Assembly (NCBI GenBank): GCA_902478935.1
Contig: CABSMV010000034.1
Location: 1-16,378 of the forward strand
DNA from: an uncultured Collinsella sp.
GTDB taxonomy: Bacteria; Actinomycetota; Coriobacteriia; Coriobacteriales; Coriobacteriaceae
DNA length: 16,378 nucleotides
Direction: 5' to 3'
Shown: positions 6,026-14,302 of the stretch, piece by piece
Layout of the letters: each line of letters starts with the position of its first letter
How positions within the stretch are numbered: the stretch's first letter is position 1
Position numbers and translations under genes: made by a program
Notes under the pieces: generated by a model
Databases searched by the model: none
What the model saw: the letters and a program-made list of their open reading frames with translations, nothing else
Told to the model about the DNA's origin: nothing

Positions 6026-6220
6026 GTGGGAGTTATCGGTTACGGTCTCGGTGTTATCGGCGCTGGTCTTGCTATCGGCCTGTCTGCTCTGGGTGCTACG
6101 GGTGCTATGGCCCGTCAGCCTGAGGTCCAGGGCCGCGTGTTCACCGTCTTCATCATGGGCTCCGCCTTCGGCGAGGCTCTGGCTCTGATCGGCTTCGTTG
6201 TCGCGCTGATCGTTAAATAG
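6026..6220 (+). CDS. atpE: ATP synthase Fo subunit c
   Basis: Subunit c forms the rotating ring and carries the transported ion. Two glycine- and alanine-rich helices flank the polar loop ARQPE (29-33). The ion-binding acid is Glu50 in FGEALALIG. Na+-type subunits have a Gln at the position of Ile17 and a Ser or Thr after the acid; here these are Ile17 and Ala51, as expected for an H+-coupled ring. At 64 residues it is shorter than the usual 70-85. No longer start exists, because an in-frame stop (TAA 5999-6001) precedes the GTG. The GTG is supported by AAGGAGG 4 bases upstream. The ring glycine pattern (Gly12, 14, 18, 23, 26) is present in helix 1. Confidence 0.95.
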   Translation: MGVIGYGLGVIGAGLAIGLSALGATGAMARQPEVQGRVFTVFIMGSAFGEALALIGFVVALIVK

Positions 6221-6235
6221 CACGGAGCGTCAAGT

Positions 6236-6838
6236 ATGAATCTTTCATCCCAGAAGAGCGCGATCGCACTCTCCGCGTCCGCGGCCGCGCTGCTCATGCC
6301 GGTTTCCGCGTTCGCCGAGGACGGCGCTGCCGGTGCGGACATCCTCATCCCTAAGATGGCGGAGTTCATCCCGGCGCTTATCGCCTTCCTGATCATCTGG
6401 ATCGTGCTGGCCAAGGTCGCCCTGCCGGGCATCATGAAAACCATGGAGGAGCGCGGCAAGAAGATCGAGGAGAGCCTCGACGAGGCCGAGAAGACCAAGC
6501 AGGAGGCCATCGCCAAGCGCGCTGAGTCCGACTCGATCGTCACCGACGCCCGTCGTCAGGCTGCCGACATCGTTCTCGAGGCCCGTAAGGACGCCGAGTC
6601 CGAGCGCGCCCGTATCATCGAGGCTGCTCACAAGGAGGCCGAGGAGATCATCGCCAAGGCCCATACGACCGTCGAGGACGAGCGCAAGTCCATCTACGCC
6701 GGTGCCGCGAGCTCCATCGCCGACCTGTCCGTTGCCGTCGCCACCAAGATCGTGGGCGAGGCACTCGAGGACGAGGCCGAGCAGAAGAAGCTCATCGAGC
6801 GCTACATCCAGGAAGCAGGTAGCCTGAATGCCGACTAG
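6236..6838 (+). CDS. atpF: ATP synthase Fo subunit b with N-terminal signal peptide
   Basis: Subunit b is the peripheral stalk that holds F1 against the membrane. Beyond the expected membrane helix (about 43-64) and a long charged coiled coil (about 67-175) with repeated Lys/Glu/Ala, this 200-residue protein has an extra hydrophobic N-terminus with a typical signal-peptidase site, PVSAFA before EDG, at residue 27. Cleavage would leave a short acidic periplasm-side segment before the stalk helix, preserving the N-out topology of subunit b. Ordinary b subunits begin directly with the membrane helix and have about 160-170 residues. The ATG has GGAG (6224-6227) 8 bases upstream. The 3' end overlaps atpH by 11 bases, indicating translational coupling. 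Confidence 0.93.
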   Translation: MNLSSQKSAIALSASAAALLMPVSAFAEDGAAGADILIPKMAEFIPALIAFLIIWIVLAKVALPGIMKTMEERGKKIEESLDEAEKTKQEAIAKRAESDSIVTDARRQAADIVLEARKDAESERARIIEAAHKEAEEIIAKAHTTVEDERKSIYAGAASSIADLSVAVATKIVGEALEDEAEQKKLIERYIQEAGSLNAD

Positions 6839-7304
6839 CCGCTATCAGGACAAGGTGCTCGAGACCTACGCGCGCTCCCTTTTGGAAGCCGCCAAGGCCG
6901 AGAACCATGTGTTCGAGGACCTCGAGATGATCGAGCGCCTGGCTAGCGCCAGCCCCGAGATCATCGCCGTGCTCGACACCATGTCCAAGCGCGACCAGCT
7001 CGACCTTCTTCCCAAGGTGGCAGCTGCCTTTAAGTATGTTGCCGAGGAAGACGAGGATGTAGTGGGCGTGACCGTCACCACGGCGATCCCGCTCGACGAC
7101 GAGCTGCGTCAAACCATCACTAAGAAATGCGAGCAGGACTTCGGCCGCAAGGTATTCCTTATCGAGCAGGTCGACCCGTCTATCGTGGGCGGCCTGGTGC
7201 TCGAGGCCCGCGGCGAGCGTCGTGACATTTCCGTCAAGACTCAGCTGCGCGTCGCGCAGGAGACCCTCGCAAACTCTGCTAATTCGTACGGAGGTGAAGC
7301 CTAA
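6828..7304 (+). CDS. atpH: ATP synthase F1 subunit delta
   Basis: Delta joins the top of F1 to the b-subunit stalk. The 158 residues match the bacterial family in length. The N-terminal helical domain begins YQDKVLETYARSLLEAAKAEN, typical of the family, and the C-terminal part has the conserved VDPSIVGGLVLEARGERRDIS signature near residues 121-140. It overlaps atpF by 11 bases and shares one base with atpA in a TAATG junction (7302-7306), so it sits in a tightly coupled translational unit. Nothing abnormal is seen. Confidence 0.94.
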   Translation: MPTSRYQDKVLETYARSLLEAAKAENHVFEDLEMIERLASASPEIIAVLDTMSKRDQLDLLPKVAAAFKYVAEEDEDVVGVTVTTAIPLDDELRQTITKKCEQDFGRKVFLIEQVDPSIVGGLVLEARGERRDISVKTQLRVAQETLANSANSYGGEA

Positions 7305-8902
7305 TGTCCGAAACCCTCAATGCCCAGGATATCGCCAAGAAACTGCAGGAGCAGCTCACGAGCCTCTCCGCGACGGTCGATACGCATGAGGTTTCTACGG
7401 TCGACGAGGTAGGCGACGGCATCGCGCGCGTCTCCGGCCTCAAGAGCGCCATGGCAGGCGAGCTTCTGGAGTTCAAGAGCTCCGATACCGGTGAGACCGT
7501 CTTCGGCCTCGCCCAGAACCTTGACCGTGACGAGGTCGGCGCCGTTCTGTTTGGTGCCGTCGACTCCATCAAGGAAGGCGACGAGTGCCGCACCACTGGC
7601 CGCATTATGGATATCCCCGTGAGCCGTGCCATGCTCGGCCGCGTTGTCAATCCGCTCGGCCAGCCCATCGACGGTTTGGGTGACATTGTCGCCACGCACC
7701 GTCGTCCTATCGAGTTCAAGGCCCCCGGCGTCATCGACCGTACACCGGTGTGCGAGCCGGTTCAGACCGGCCTGTTGGCCATCGACTCCATGGTGCCTAT
7801 CGGCCGTGGTCAGCGTGAGCTCATCATCGGCGACCGTAAGACCGGTAAGACCGCCATTGCCATCGACGCTATCCTTAATCAGCGCGGCAAGGGCATGGTC
7901 TGCATCTATGTCGCCATCGGCCAGAAGGCCTCCACGGTTGCCAACATCCGCGAGACCCTCGCTCAGCACGGTGCGCTCGACTACACCATCATCGTTTCGG
8001 CCACCGCTGCCGATTCCGCCCCTATGCAGTACATCGCGCCTATGGCCGGTGCCGCTATCGGCGAGTTCTTCATGTACAACGGCGAGGACGGCAAGCCCGC
8101 CAGCGAGACCAACCCCGGCGGCCACGTGCTCGTCATCTACGACGACCTGTCCAAGCAGGCTGTGGCCTACCGTCAGATGTCGCTGACGCTGCATCGTCCG
8201 CCCGGACGCGAGGCCTATCCTGGCGACATCTTCTACCTGCACTCTCGTCTGCTCGAGCGTGCCGTCAAGATGTCCAAGAAGAACGGTTACGGCTCCATGA
8301 CGGCTCTGCCGATCATCGAGACCCAGGACGGCGACGTCTCGGCCTACATTCCGACCAATGTCATTTCCATTACCGATGGTCAGATCTACCTGCAGTCCGA
8401 GCTCTTCTTCCAGGGCCAGCGCCCGGCAGTCGACGTGGGCATCTCCGTGTCCCGCGTCGGTGGTGACGCACAGACCAAGGCTATGAAGCAGGTCGCCGGC
8501 AACCTCCGTCTGGACCTCGCTTCCTATCAGGAGCTCGCTGGCTTTACCCAGTTTGGCTCCGACCTCGACGAGGCCACGCAAAAGCAGCTTACCCACGGCG
8601 CTCGCATGACTGAGCTCCTTAAGCAGCCGCGCTACAAGCCGTTCGAGGTTGGCGAGCAGATTGCAGTTCTGTTTGCAGGCAACGAGGGCTTCCTCGACGA
8701 TCTCGAGATCGCCGACGTGCTTCCCTTCCGTGCCGAGCTCATCGAGTACATGGACAACGGTTTTGGCTCGTTGCTCGACAAGGTTCGCGCCAAGAAGATC
8801 GACGATGACACCAAGGCTGAGCTTCTGCGCGTCATCGGCGACTTTAAGCAGCAGTTCATGGCAAAGCACCATGCCGATACGACTGGATCAGAGGAGAACT
8901 AA
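7304..8902 (+). CDS. atpA: ATP synthase F1 subunit alpha
   Basis: Alpha forms the catalytic hexamer with beta and contributes the non-catalytic nucleotide sites. The 532-residue protein has the N-terminal barrel (about 28-95), the nucleotide-binding domain with Walker A GDRKTGKT (176-183), and the C-terminal helical bundle. The arginine finger that reaches into the beta active site is Arg384 in VSRVGG. Walker A carries Lys179 where E. coli has Gln (GDRQTGKT), a variant I associate with actinobacterial alpha subunits. Translation begins at the TAATG overlap with atpH. A GAGGAG ribosome-binding site for atpG lies at its 3' end (8891-8896). It appears intact and functional. Confidence 0.98.
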   Translation: MSETLNAQDIAKKLQEQLTSLSATVDTHEVSTVDEVGDGIARVSGLKSAMAGELLEFKSSDTGETVFGLAQNLDRDEVGAVLFGAVDSIKEGDECRTTGRIMDIPVSRAMLGRVVNPLGQPIDGLGDIVATHRRPIEFKAPGVIDRTPVCEPVQTGLLAIDSMVPIGRGQRELIIGDRKTGKTAIAIDAILNQRGKGMVCIYVAIGQKASTVANIRETLAQHGALDYTIIVSATAADSAPMQYIAPMAGAAIGEFFMYNGEDGKPASETNPGGHVLVIYDDLSKQAVAYRQMSLTLHRPPGREAYPGDIFYLHSRLLERAVKMSKKNGYGSMTALPIIETQDGDVSAYIPTNVISITDGQIYLQSELFFQGQRPAVDVGISVSRVGGDAQTKAMKQVAGNLRLDLASYQELAGFTQFGSDLDEATQKQLTHGARMTELLKQPRYKPFEVGEQIAVLFAGNEGFLDDLEIADVLPFRAELIEYMDNGFGSLLDKVRAKKIDDDTKAELLRVIGDFKQQFMAKHHADTTGSEEN

Positions 8903-8907
8903 GCCCT

Positions 8908-9816
8908 ATGGCCAACCTTCGCGACATTAAGAAGCGAATCTCCTCGGTTACCACGACCAAGCAGATCACGCGCACGATGGAAATGGTCTCTACGGCCAAG
9001 ATTCGTCGTGCCCTCGATCGCTCCAAGCAGGCCGAGCCCTATAAGGAGGCGCTGACCGACGTCATGTTGACGGTTGCCGGCGACGCCTCCTGCTCGGGTA
9101 CCGACCCCATGCTGCAGAGGCATGAGACGGTAAAGCGCGGCCTGATTGTCGTCATTGCTTCGGACCGCGGCCTTGCCGGCGGTTTCAATACGACGGTGGA
9201 GCGCACGGCCGAAAAGCTCGCCGCTTCTTGGGCGAACAATGGCATCGAGTGCGAGATCATTGCGTGCGGACGCAAGCCGGCCACGTATTTCCGCGACCGC
9301 GCGAACGTCATCATGCACTTTGAGGGCAATTCCTCCGAGCCCGATTTCAATCAGGCTCGCATGATTTCCTCTCATATCTGCGATGCGTATCGTGCCGGTG
9401 AGCTTGACCGTGTCGAGCTTGTCTACCACCACGCCAAGAACCGCGTGGATCAGGAGCTTCGCGTCGAGCACTTGCTGCCGCTCGATCCCGAGATGATCGC
9501 TATGGCCCACGGTCCGCGTAAGAACGAGACCGACGCCCCTAAGCGCATCTCGTCCACGTTCGAGTTCGTGCCCTCTCCCGAGCATGTTCTCGGCAAGCTT
9601 GTACCGTCGTATATCCTGACGGTCATCTACCAGGCCCTGATCGATTCGGCGGCTGCCGAGCAGGGTGCACGCCGCAAGGCCATGCACTCCGCGACGGAAA
9701 ACGCCACCGCGATCATCTCGACCCTTACCCGCACGTATAGTCGCGTGCGTCAGGCTTCGATCACGACCGAGATTAACGAGATCGTCGGCGGAGCCTCAGC
9801 ATTGGAGGAACAGTAA
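8908..9816 (+). CDS. atpG: ATP synthase F1 subunit gamma
   Basis: Gamma is the central rotor shaft that couples c-ring rotation to conformational change in alpha3beta3. The N-terminal helix (LRDIKKRISSVTTTKQITRT, followed by MEMVSTAKIRRA) and the C-terminal helix (MHSATENATAIISTLTRTYS onward to EINEIVGGASAL) are the conserved coiled-coil shaft. The Rossmann-like middle begins around LIVVIASDRGLAGGFN. At 302 residues it is slightly longer than E. coli's 287, with a polar insertion around 205-218 (GPRKNETDAPK). It starts 5 bases after atpA and ends in a TAATG overlap with atpD (9814-9818), with TTGGAGG inside its 3' end serving atpD. Confidence 0.96.
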   Translation: MANLRDIKKRISSVTTTKQITRTMEMVSTAKIRRALDRSKQAEPYKEALTDVMLTVAGDASCSGTDPMLQRHETVKRGLIVVIASDRGLAGGFNTTVERTAEKLAASWANNGIECEIIACGRKPATYFRDRANVIMHFEGNSSEPDFNQARMISSHICDAYRAGELDRVELVYHHAKNRVDQELRVEHLLPLDPEMIAMAHGPRKNETDAPKRISSTFEFVPSPEHVLGKLVPSYILTVIYQALIDSAAAEQGARRKAMHSATENATAIISTLTRTYSRVRQASITTEINEIVGGASALEEQ

Positions 9817-11270
9817 TGGCTAATAACACCGTAAAGCTTGCGGTCGAGGAAGCCACCAAGAAGACGACTGCCGGTGATGGTCGCATCGTTCGTATCATCG
9901 GCCCTGTCGTCGACGTCAAGTTTGACGGCGCGGTGCCCCCGATCTACAACGCGCTCACGGTCGAGGCCGAGACCCCGATCGGTCACCTGAGCACGATCCT
10001 CGAGGTCGAGAGCCAGCTTCCGGGCGGCGTTGTCCGCACGGTCGCCATGTCCTCGACCGACGGCCTGCAGCGCGGCCTTGTCGTCACCGATACCGGTGAG
10101 CCCATGAAGATGCCCGTTGGCCCCAAGACGCTCGGTCGCATTTGGAACGTTATGGGCAAGCCTGTTGACGGTAAGCCCATGCCCGAGGTGGAGGAGTTCT
10201 ACCCCATTCACCACGCAGCGCCCCGCTTTGACGAGCTCACCACCAAGACCGAGATCTTCGAGACCGGTATCAAGGCCGTCGACCTTCTTGAGCCCTACAT
10301 TCGTGGCGGTAAGACGGGCCTGTTCGGCGGTGCCGGCGTCGGCAAGACCGTTCTGATTCAGGAACTCATCAACAACCTCGCTCAGGAGCACGGCGGCACC
10401 TCGGTGTTCACCGGCGTCGGCGAGCGTACCCGTGAGGGTACCGACCTTTATCTCGAGATGAGCGAGTCCGGCGTTATCGACAAGACTTGCTTGGTCTACG
10501 GTCAGATGAACGAGCCGCCTGGAGCGCGTCTGCGCATCGGTCTGGCTGGCCTCACCACCGCTGAGTACTTCCGTGATCGTGGCCAGGACGTCCTGCTGTT
10601 CATCGATAACATCTTCCGCTTCTCCCAGGCCGGTTCCGAGGTTTCCGCCCTTCTGGGCCGTATGCCGTCCGCCGTTGGCTACCAGCCCACGCTGGCTACC
10701 GAGATGGGCGACCTCCAGGAGCGCATCACCTCGACCAAGACGGGCTCCATTACCTCTGTCCAGGCCGTCTACGTCCCTGCAGACGACCTGACCGACCCGG
10801 CGCCTGCCACGACGTTCACGCACCTCGATGCCACCACGGTCCTTTCGCGTAGCATTTCGTCGCTTGGCCTGTTTCCGGCCATCGACCCGCTCGCGTCTTC
10901 TTCCGACGCCCTCGATCCCTCGATCGTTGGCGAGGAGCACTATCGCGTCGCCGTCAAGGTCCAGGAGCTCCTGCAGGAGTACTCCGACCTTCAGGACATC
11001 ATCGCCATTCTGGGTATGGACGAGCTGTCCGAGGAGCAGCGCCTTACGGTCAACCGCGCTCGTAAGATTCAGCAGTTCCTCTCGCAGTCCTTCCACGTCG
11101 CCGAGAAGTTCACCGGCAACCCCGGTGTCTATGTTCGCGTCGAGGATACCGTCCGCTCCTTCGCCGAGATTGTCGACGGCAAGGCCGATGACCTGCCCGA
11201 GCAGGCTTTCCGCTATGCTTCCACGATTGAGGACGTGCGCGAGCGCGCCCGCAAGATGGGGGAGAAGTAG
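9816..11270 (+). CDS. atpD: ATP synthase F1 subunit beta
   Basis: Beta carries the catalytic sites for ATP synthesis and hydrolysis. The 484 residues include Walker A GGAGVGKT (171-178), the catalytic Glu203 in GVGERTREG, Walker B LLFIDNIFRFSQAG, and the C-terminal helical domain. The rotor-contact loop reads DELSEEQ (402-408) instead of the textbook DELSEED, so the last acid is lost. An N-terminal extension of about 20 residues (NNTVKLAVEEATKKTTAGDG) precedes the usual GRIVRIIGPVVDVKF start. The gene is translationally coupled to atpG by a one-base overlap, and atpC begins 3 bases after its stop. Confidence 0.98.
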   Translation: MANNTVKLAVEEATKKTTAGDGRIVRIIGPVVDVKFDGAVPPIYNALTVEAETPIGHLSTILEVESQLPGGVVRTVAMSSTDGLQRGLVVTDTGEPMKMPVGPKTLGRIWNVMGKPVDGKPMPEVEEFYPIHHAAPRFDELTTKTEIFETGIKAVDLLEPYIRGGKTGLFGGAGVGKTVLIQELINNLAQEHGGTSVFTGVGERTREGTDLYLEMSESGVIDKTCLVYGQMNEPPGARLRIGLAGLTTAEYFRDRGQDVLLFIDNIFRFSQAGSEVSALLGRMPSAVGYQPTLATEMGDLQERITSTKTGSITSVQAVYVPADDLTDPAPATTFTHLDATTVLSRSISSLGLFPAIDPLASSSDALDPSIVGEEHYRVAVKVQELLQEYSDLQDIIAILGMDELSEEQRLTVNRARKIQQFLSQSFHVAEKFTGNPGVYVRVEDTVRSFAEIVDGKADDLPEQAFRYASTIEDVRERARKMGEK

Positions 11271-11273
11271 GTT

Positions 11274-11666
11274 ATGCGTATCCGCATCGTGTGCCCCGTG
11301 AGCTGCGCCTATGAGGGCGACGCTGCGTTTGTGTCGATTCCGTCCACGGATGGTGAGTTTGGCGTTCTGCCTGCTCACTCCAGCGAGATCTGCACGATCG
11401 ACCGCGGTTACGTTCGCGTTTCCGATAAGGCCATGGGCACTGTTGACCACACGTTTGCCGTGGCCGGCGGCTATGCCCAGGTTGCGGACGATGTCGTGAC
11501 CGTTCTCGCCGAGCGCGCTTGCGATTTGGCGACCGTCGATGCCGACAAGCTTAAAGCTGATATTCAAGGTTTTGAAGAGAAGCTGGGTAATTTGTCGGAG
11601 GATGATGCACGCCGCGCCTACCTCTATAATGAAATCGCATGGTGTAAGCTCAAGCTTGCCCAATAG
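11274..11666 (+). CDS. atpC: ATP synthase F1 subunit epsilon
   Basis: Epsilon binds gamma and the c-ring and can inhibit ATP hydrolysis. The 130-residue protein has the family's N-terminal beta-sandwich (to about 84), including FGVLPAHSSEICTIDRGYV and the FAVAGGYAQVADDVVTVLAE run. A C-terminal helical hairpin follows (about 90-130), so the inhibitory helices are probably retained. It is the last gene of the operon: 3 bases after atpD, and 36 bases before a strong intrinsic terminator. The start ATG has a GGGGAGAAG ribosome-binding site within the atpD 3' end. Confidence 0.93.
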   Translation: MRIRIVCPVSCAYEGDAAFVSIPSTDGEFGVLPAHSSEICTIDRGYVRVSDKAMGTVDHTFAVAGGYAQVADDVVTVLAERACDLATVDADKLKADIQGFEEKLGNLSEDDARRAYLYNEIAWCKLKLAQ

Positions 11667-11702
11667 TCAAACGATTTAGCGTTCGATCATTTGCGAACAC
11701 AT

Positions 11703-11741
11703 CATGCCCGGGATGGCCTAGCCACCCCGGGCATGCTTTTT
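11703..11741 (+). terminator. Rho-independent terminator of the atp operon
   Basis: CATGCCCGGG (11703-11712) pairs perfectly with CCCGGGCATG (11726-11735). An inner TGGC/GCCA stem (11714-11717, 11721-11724) follows after one A-C mismatch, and the run CTTTTT ends at 11741. It is strong and GC-rich. It lies directly upstream of the murA ribosome-binding site. Confidence 0.88.
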
Positions 11742-11754
11742 GAAAGGGTAGACC

Positions 11755-13038
11755 TTGGATATTATCCGCGTTGAGGGTGGCCACGCCATCGGAGGCTCCG
11801 TGCCCGTCTCGGGTGCCAAGAACTCCGCGCTCAAACTCATGGCGGCAACGCTTCTGGCGCCGGGCAAGACGACGCTGCAGAACGTGCCAGATATTTCCGA
11901 TGTCCACGTGATGGGCAAGGTGCTCAAGGGCATGGGCGCAACAATCGATGTTCTCGACGAGCACACGCTCGAGATTGATACCTCTCAGGTCGATTCCTGG
12001 GAGGCTCCCTATGAGCTCGTCGCTAAGATGCGTGCTTCCACCGCTGTCATGGGGCCTCTGTTGGGCCGCTTCCATCGCGCCAAGATTGCCATGCCGGGTG
12101 GCTGCAACCTAGGTGCTCGTAAGATCGACATGCATATTCTGGGTCTCGAGGCCCTGGGTGTTGAGTTCGACACCGCCCACGGCTACATCAACGCCAACGC
12201 GCCTCAGGGCCTGCGCGGTACCACCGTCACGCTCGAGTTTGCCAGTGTCGGTGCGACCGAGAACCTCATCATGGCATCCGTGCGCGCGCAGGGTACCACT
12301 GTCATCGACAATGCCGCACGCGAGCCCGAGATCGTCGATCTCGCTAACATGCTCAACGAAATGGGTGCCAAGATTGTCGGCGCCGGTACGCCTGTCGTGA
12401 CCATCGAGGGCGTGGAAGAGCTGCATCCTGTTACCCATCGCGTGGTGGGCGACCGCATCGAGGCCGGTACCTTTATCGTTGCCGGTGCGTTGATGGCCGA
12501 CGATCGCGGTGTCGATGTCACGGGCTTTTGTCCCATTCACTTGGGCATGGTGCTCAAGAAGATGGAACTTATGGGCATCGAGTGCGAGCGTATCGAGAAC
12601 GGCGTCCACGTCAATCGCGTCGAGCGCATCAGGCCGGTCGATATCCAGACGCTTCCGTTCCCGGGTTTCCCGACCGACATGCAGGCGCAGATCATGGTAC
12701 TCTCCGCCCTTGCCGATGGTAGCTCCGTTATCACCGAGAACATCTTCGAGAATCGTTTTATGTTCGCATCCGAGTTGGTTCGAATGGGTGCCGATATTCG
12801 CATCGAGAGCCACCACGCCATGATTCACGGCGTCAAGGGTTTCTCGGGTGCGCAGGTTACCTCGCCCGATCTGCGCGGCGGCGCAGCTCTTGTTGTCGCT
12901 GGTCTGATTGCCGATGGCACGACCGAGGTATCGGCCATCCATCACATCAAGCGCGGCTATGAGCATTTTGTCGAAAAGCTGCAGACGCTTGGCGCTCACG
13001 TCGAGCACGCCACTGTCCCCGATCCCGTCATCTACTAA
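11755..13038 (+). CDS. murA: UDP-N-acetylglucosamine 1-carboxyvinyltransferase
   Basis: MurA transfers enolpyruvate from PEP to UDP-GlcNAc, the first committed step of peptidoglycan synthesis. The 427 residues contain Lys22 in SGAKNSALK and the catalytic Cys117 in PGGCNLGAR. Also present are the PGFPTDMQAQ loop holding the catalytic Asp, and the C-terminal LRGGAALVVAGL with its substrate-binding Arg. Cys rather than Asp at 117 is the form that fosfomycin alkylates. The start is an unusual TTG (11755), supported by AAAGG (11743-11747) 7 bases upstream and by the family's N-terminal MDIIRVEGG. The following LCP gene starts 12 bases after its stop, so the two wall genes are probably co-transcribed. 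Confidence 0.96.
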   Translation: MDIIRVEGGHAIGGSVPVSGAKNSALKLMAATLLAPGKTTLQNVPDISDVHVMGKVLKGMGATIDVLDEHTLEIDTSQVDSWEAPYELVAKMRASTAVMGPLLGRFHRAKIAMPGGCNLGARKIDMHILGLEALGVEFDTAHGYINANAPQGLRGTTVTLEFASVGATENLIMASVRAQGTTVIDNAAREPEIVDLANMLNEMGAKIVGAGTPVVTIEGVEELHPVTHRVVGDRIEAGTFIVAGALMADDRGVDVTGFCPIHLGMVLKKMELMGIECERIENGVHVNRVERIRPVDIQTLPFPGFPTDMQAQIMVLSALADGSSVITENIFENRFMFASELVRMGADIRIESHHAMIHGVKGFSGAQVTSPDLRGGAALVVAGLIADGTTEVSAIHHIKRGYEHFVEKLQTLGAHVEHATVPDPVIY

Positions 13039-13050
13039 TGCAGGTTGCCT

Positions 13051-14277
13051 ATGTTTAAGAAAAAGCCCCTTGCGGAATCCCGAAGACCTTCGACCGGCGC
13101 GCAGGCTAAGATCTATAGCCGTGATAACGTCGCTCGCTATTCCGAGCGCGCCCGTCAGCGCCGTCGCGGCCACACGGTTCGCCGTGTCGCGCTTATTGCC
13201 GTGCTCGGTGTGCTGCTGAGCGCAACGACTGCCGCCGGCCTGTGGTTCGCCACCATTATGGGCAAGCTCGGCGACTCCAACGTCATTACCGACAACCTGC
13301 GCCAGATTCTGGTCGATACCGACGAGGCAAAAGACCCGTTCTACGTGCTGCTCCTTGGTACCGACGGTCGACCGGGCGAGGATACGTATCGCGCCGACTC
13401 GATTATCCTGGCGCGTATCGACCCCACGCAAAAGCAGGCGACGCTCATTTCGGTTCCGCGCGACACCAAGGTCGTGTACAAGGGCGAGACCATGAAGATC
13501 AACGCCTGCCATACCGTTGGCGGCGCTGAGGCCATGGTCGAGGCGGTCAACGAGCTGTGCGGTGTTCAGATTTCCCACTATGCCGAGGTCAGCTTCGACG
13601 GTATGCAGGCGCTGATTGATTCGGTTGGCGGTATCGACATTAACGCAACCGATGATGTCGACGACCCCGAGCACCTGGATATTAAGATTACCGCTGGTCA
13701 GCAGCATATGGACGGCGCCACCGCCCTTACCTATGCCCGCTGCCGCTACACCTATGCCGACGGCGATTACACGCGCATGCGCCACCAGCGTCAGGTGCTT
13801 GGAGCCCTTGCCAACCAGATTCTCAATAACTTCGATGCCACGAAGATCTTTGGTCTGGTTAATTCGCTGTCGGATATGCTCGTAACCGATATGAGCGTTC
13901 AGGATATCGTGTCTACGGTCAACGCCATGCGCGGCATGGACGTCAATGGCATCTACTCGGCTAACCTGCCTTCGTATGCCGGTGACGACACCATGATCGA
14001 CGGCGTGAGCTACGTCTTTGTCTACGAGGACGAACTCAAGGAAATGATGGCGCGCGTCGACGCCGGCAAGGATCCCAAGGGTCCCAATACCATGGGTATG
14101 TCCGATGGTTCCAGCTCTACGATCGGTGACCTGAACAACAACACGTCCGACGATTACGCTAACGGCACCGCAACTTCGTCGGGCAGTTCGGAAGACTCGG
14201 AAGAGTCGGGCGATTCGACTGATTCGAGTACCTCGGACTACAGTTCCGACTACTCCGACGAGTCGACCTCTTATTAG
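13051..14277 (+). CDS. LytR-CpsA-Psr (LCP) family cell-wall glycopolymer ligase
   Basis: LCP enzymes attach teichoic acids, capsule or other glycopolymers from lipid carriers to peptidoglycan outside the membrane. The 408-residue protein has a short basic cytoplasmic N-terminus, one membrane helix (about 46-68) and an extracellular LCP domain (about 96-250). Conserved residues are Asp105 and Arg107 in GTDGRPG, Arg114 and Asp116 in YRADSIIL, and Arg137-Asp138 in SVPRDT, which bind the pyrophosphate and Mg2+. Residues 351-408 are a Ser/Asp/Glu/Thr tail of low complexity, probably disordered. ATG 13051 is preferred, with AGG at 13042-13044; a TTG at 13045 is in frame but lies close to that site. 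Which glycopolymer it transfers cannot be told from sequence. Confidence 0.9.
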   Translation: MFKKKPLAESRRPSTGAQAKIYSRDNVARYSERARQRRRGHTVRRVALIAVLGVLLSATTAAGLWFATIMGKLGDSNVITDNLRQILVDTDEAKDPFYVLLLGTDGRPGEDTYRADSIILARIDPTQKQATLISVPRDTKVVYKGETMKINACHTVGGAEAMVEAVNELCGVQISHYAEVSFDGMQALIDSVGGIDINATDDVDDPEHLDIKITAGQQHMDGATALTYARCRYTYADGDYTRMRHQRQVLGALANQILNNFDATKIFGLVNSLSDMLVTDMSVQDIVSTVNAMRGMDVNGIYSANLPSYAGDDTMIDGVSYVFVYEDELKEMMARVDAGKDPKGPNTMGMSDGSSSTIGDLNNNTSDDYANGTATSSGSSEDSEESGDSTDSSTSDYSSDYSDESTSY

Positions 14278-14278
14278 T

Positions 14279-14302
14279 TCCGCCGTTCGACAGAACGGCG
14301 GA
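14279..14302. repeat. Perfect 10-bp hairpin after the LCP gene
   Basis: TCCGCCGTTC (14279-14288) pairs perfectly with GAACGGCGGA (14293-14302) across a GACA loop, starting one base after the LCP stop codon. No U-run follows, so it is not a standard intrinsic terminator. It may protect the mRNA 3' end or act with the next hairpin. Confidence 0.5.

Noticed and set aside
7301..8872. 523-residue open frame antisense to atpA
   Set aside because: The composition is a mirror of atpA codons; no homology is recognisable.
9750..11663. 637-residue open frame antisense to atpD and atpC
   Set aside because: It mirrors strongly conserved beta and epsilon genes, is low-complexity, lacks recognisable domains, and arises from GC-rich codon bias.
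11681..11698. GTTCG-N8-CGAAC repeat before murA as a LexA (SOS) box
   Set aside because: The half-site order is the reverse of the known CGAAC-N4-GTTCG box and the spacing is wrong.
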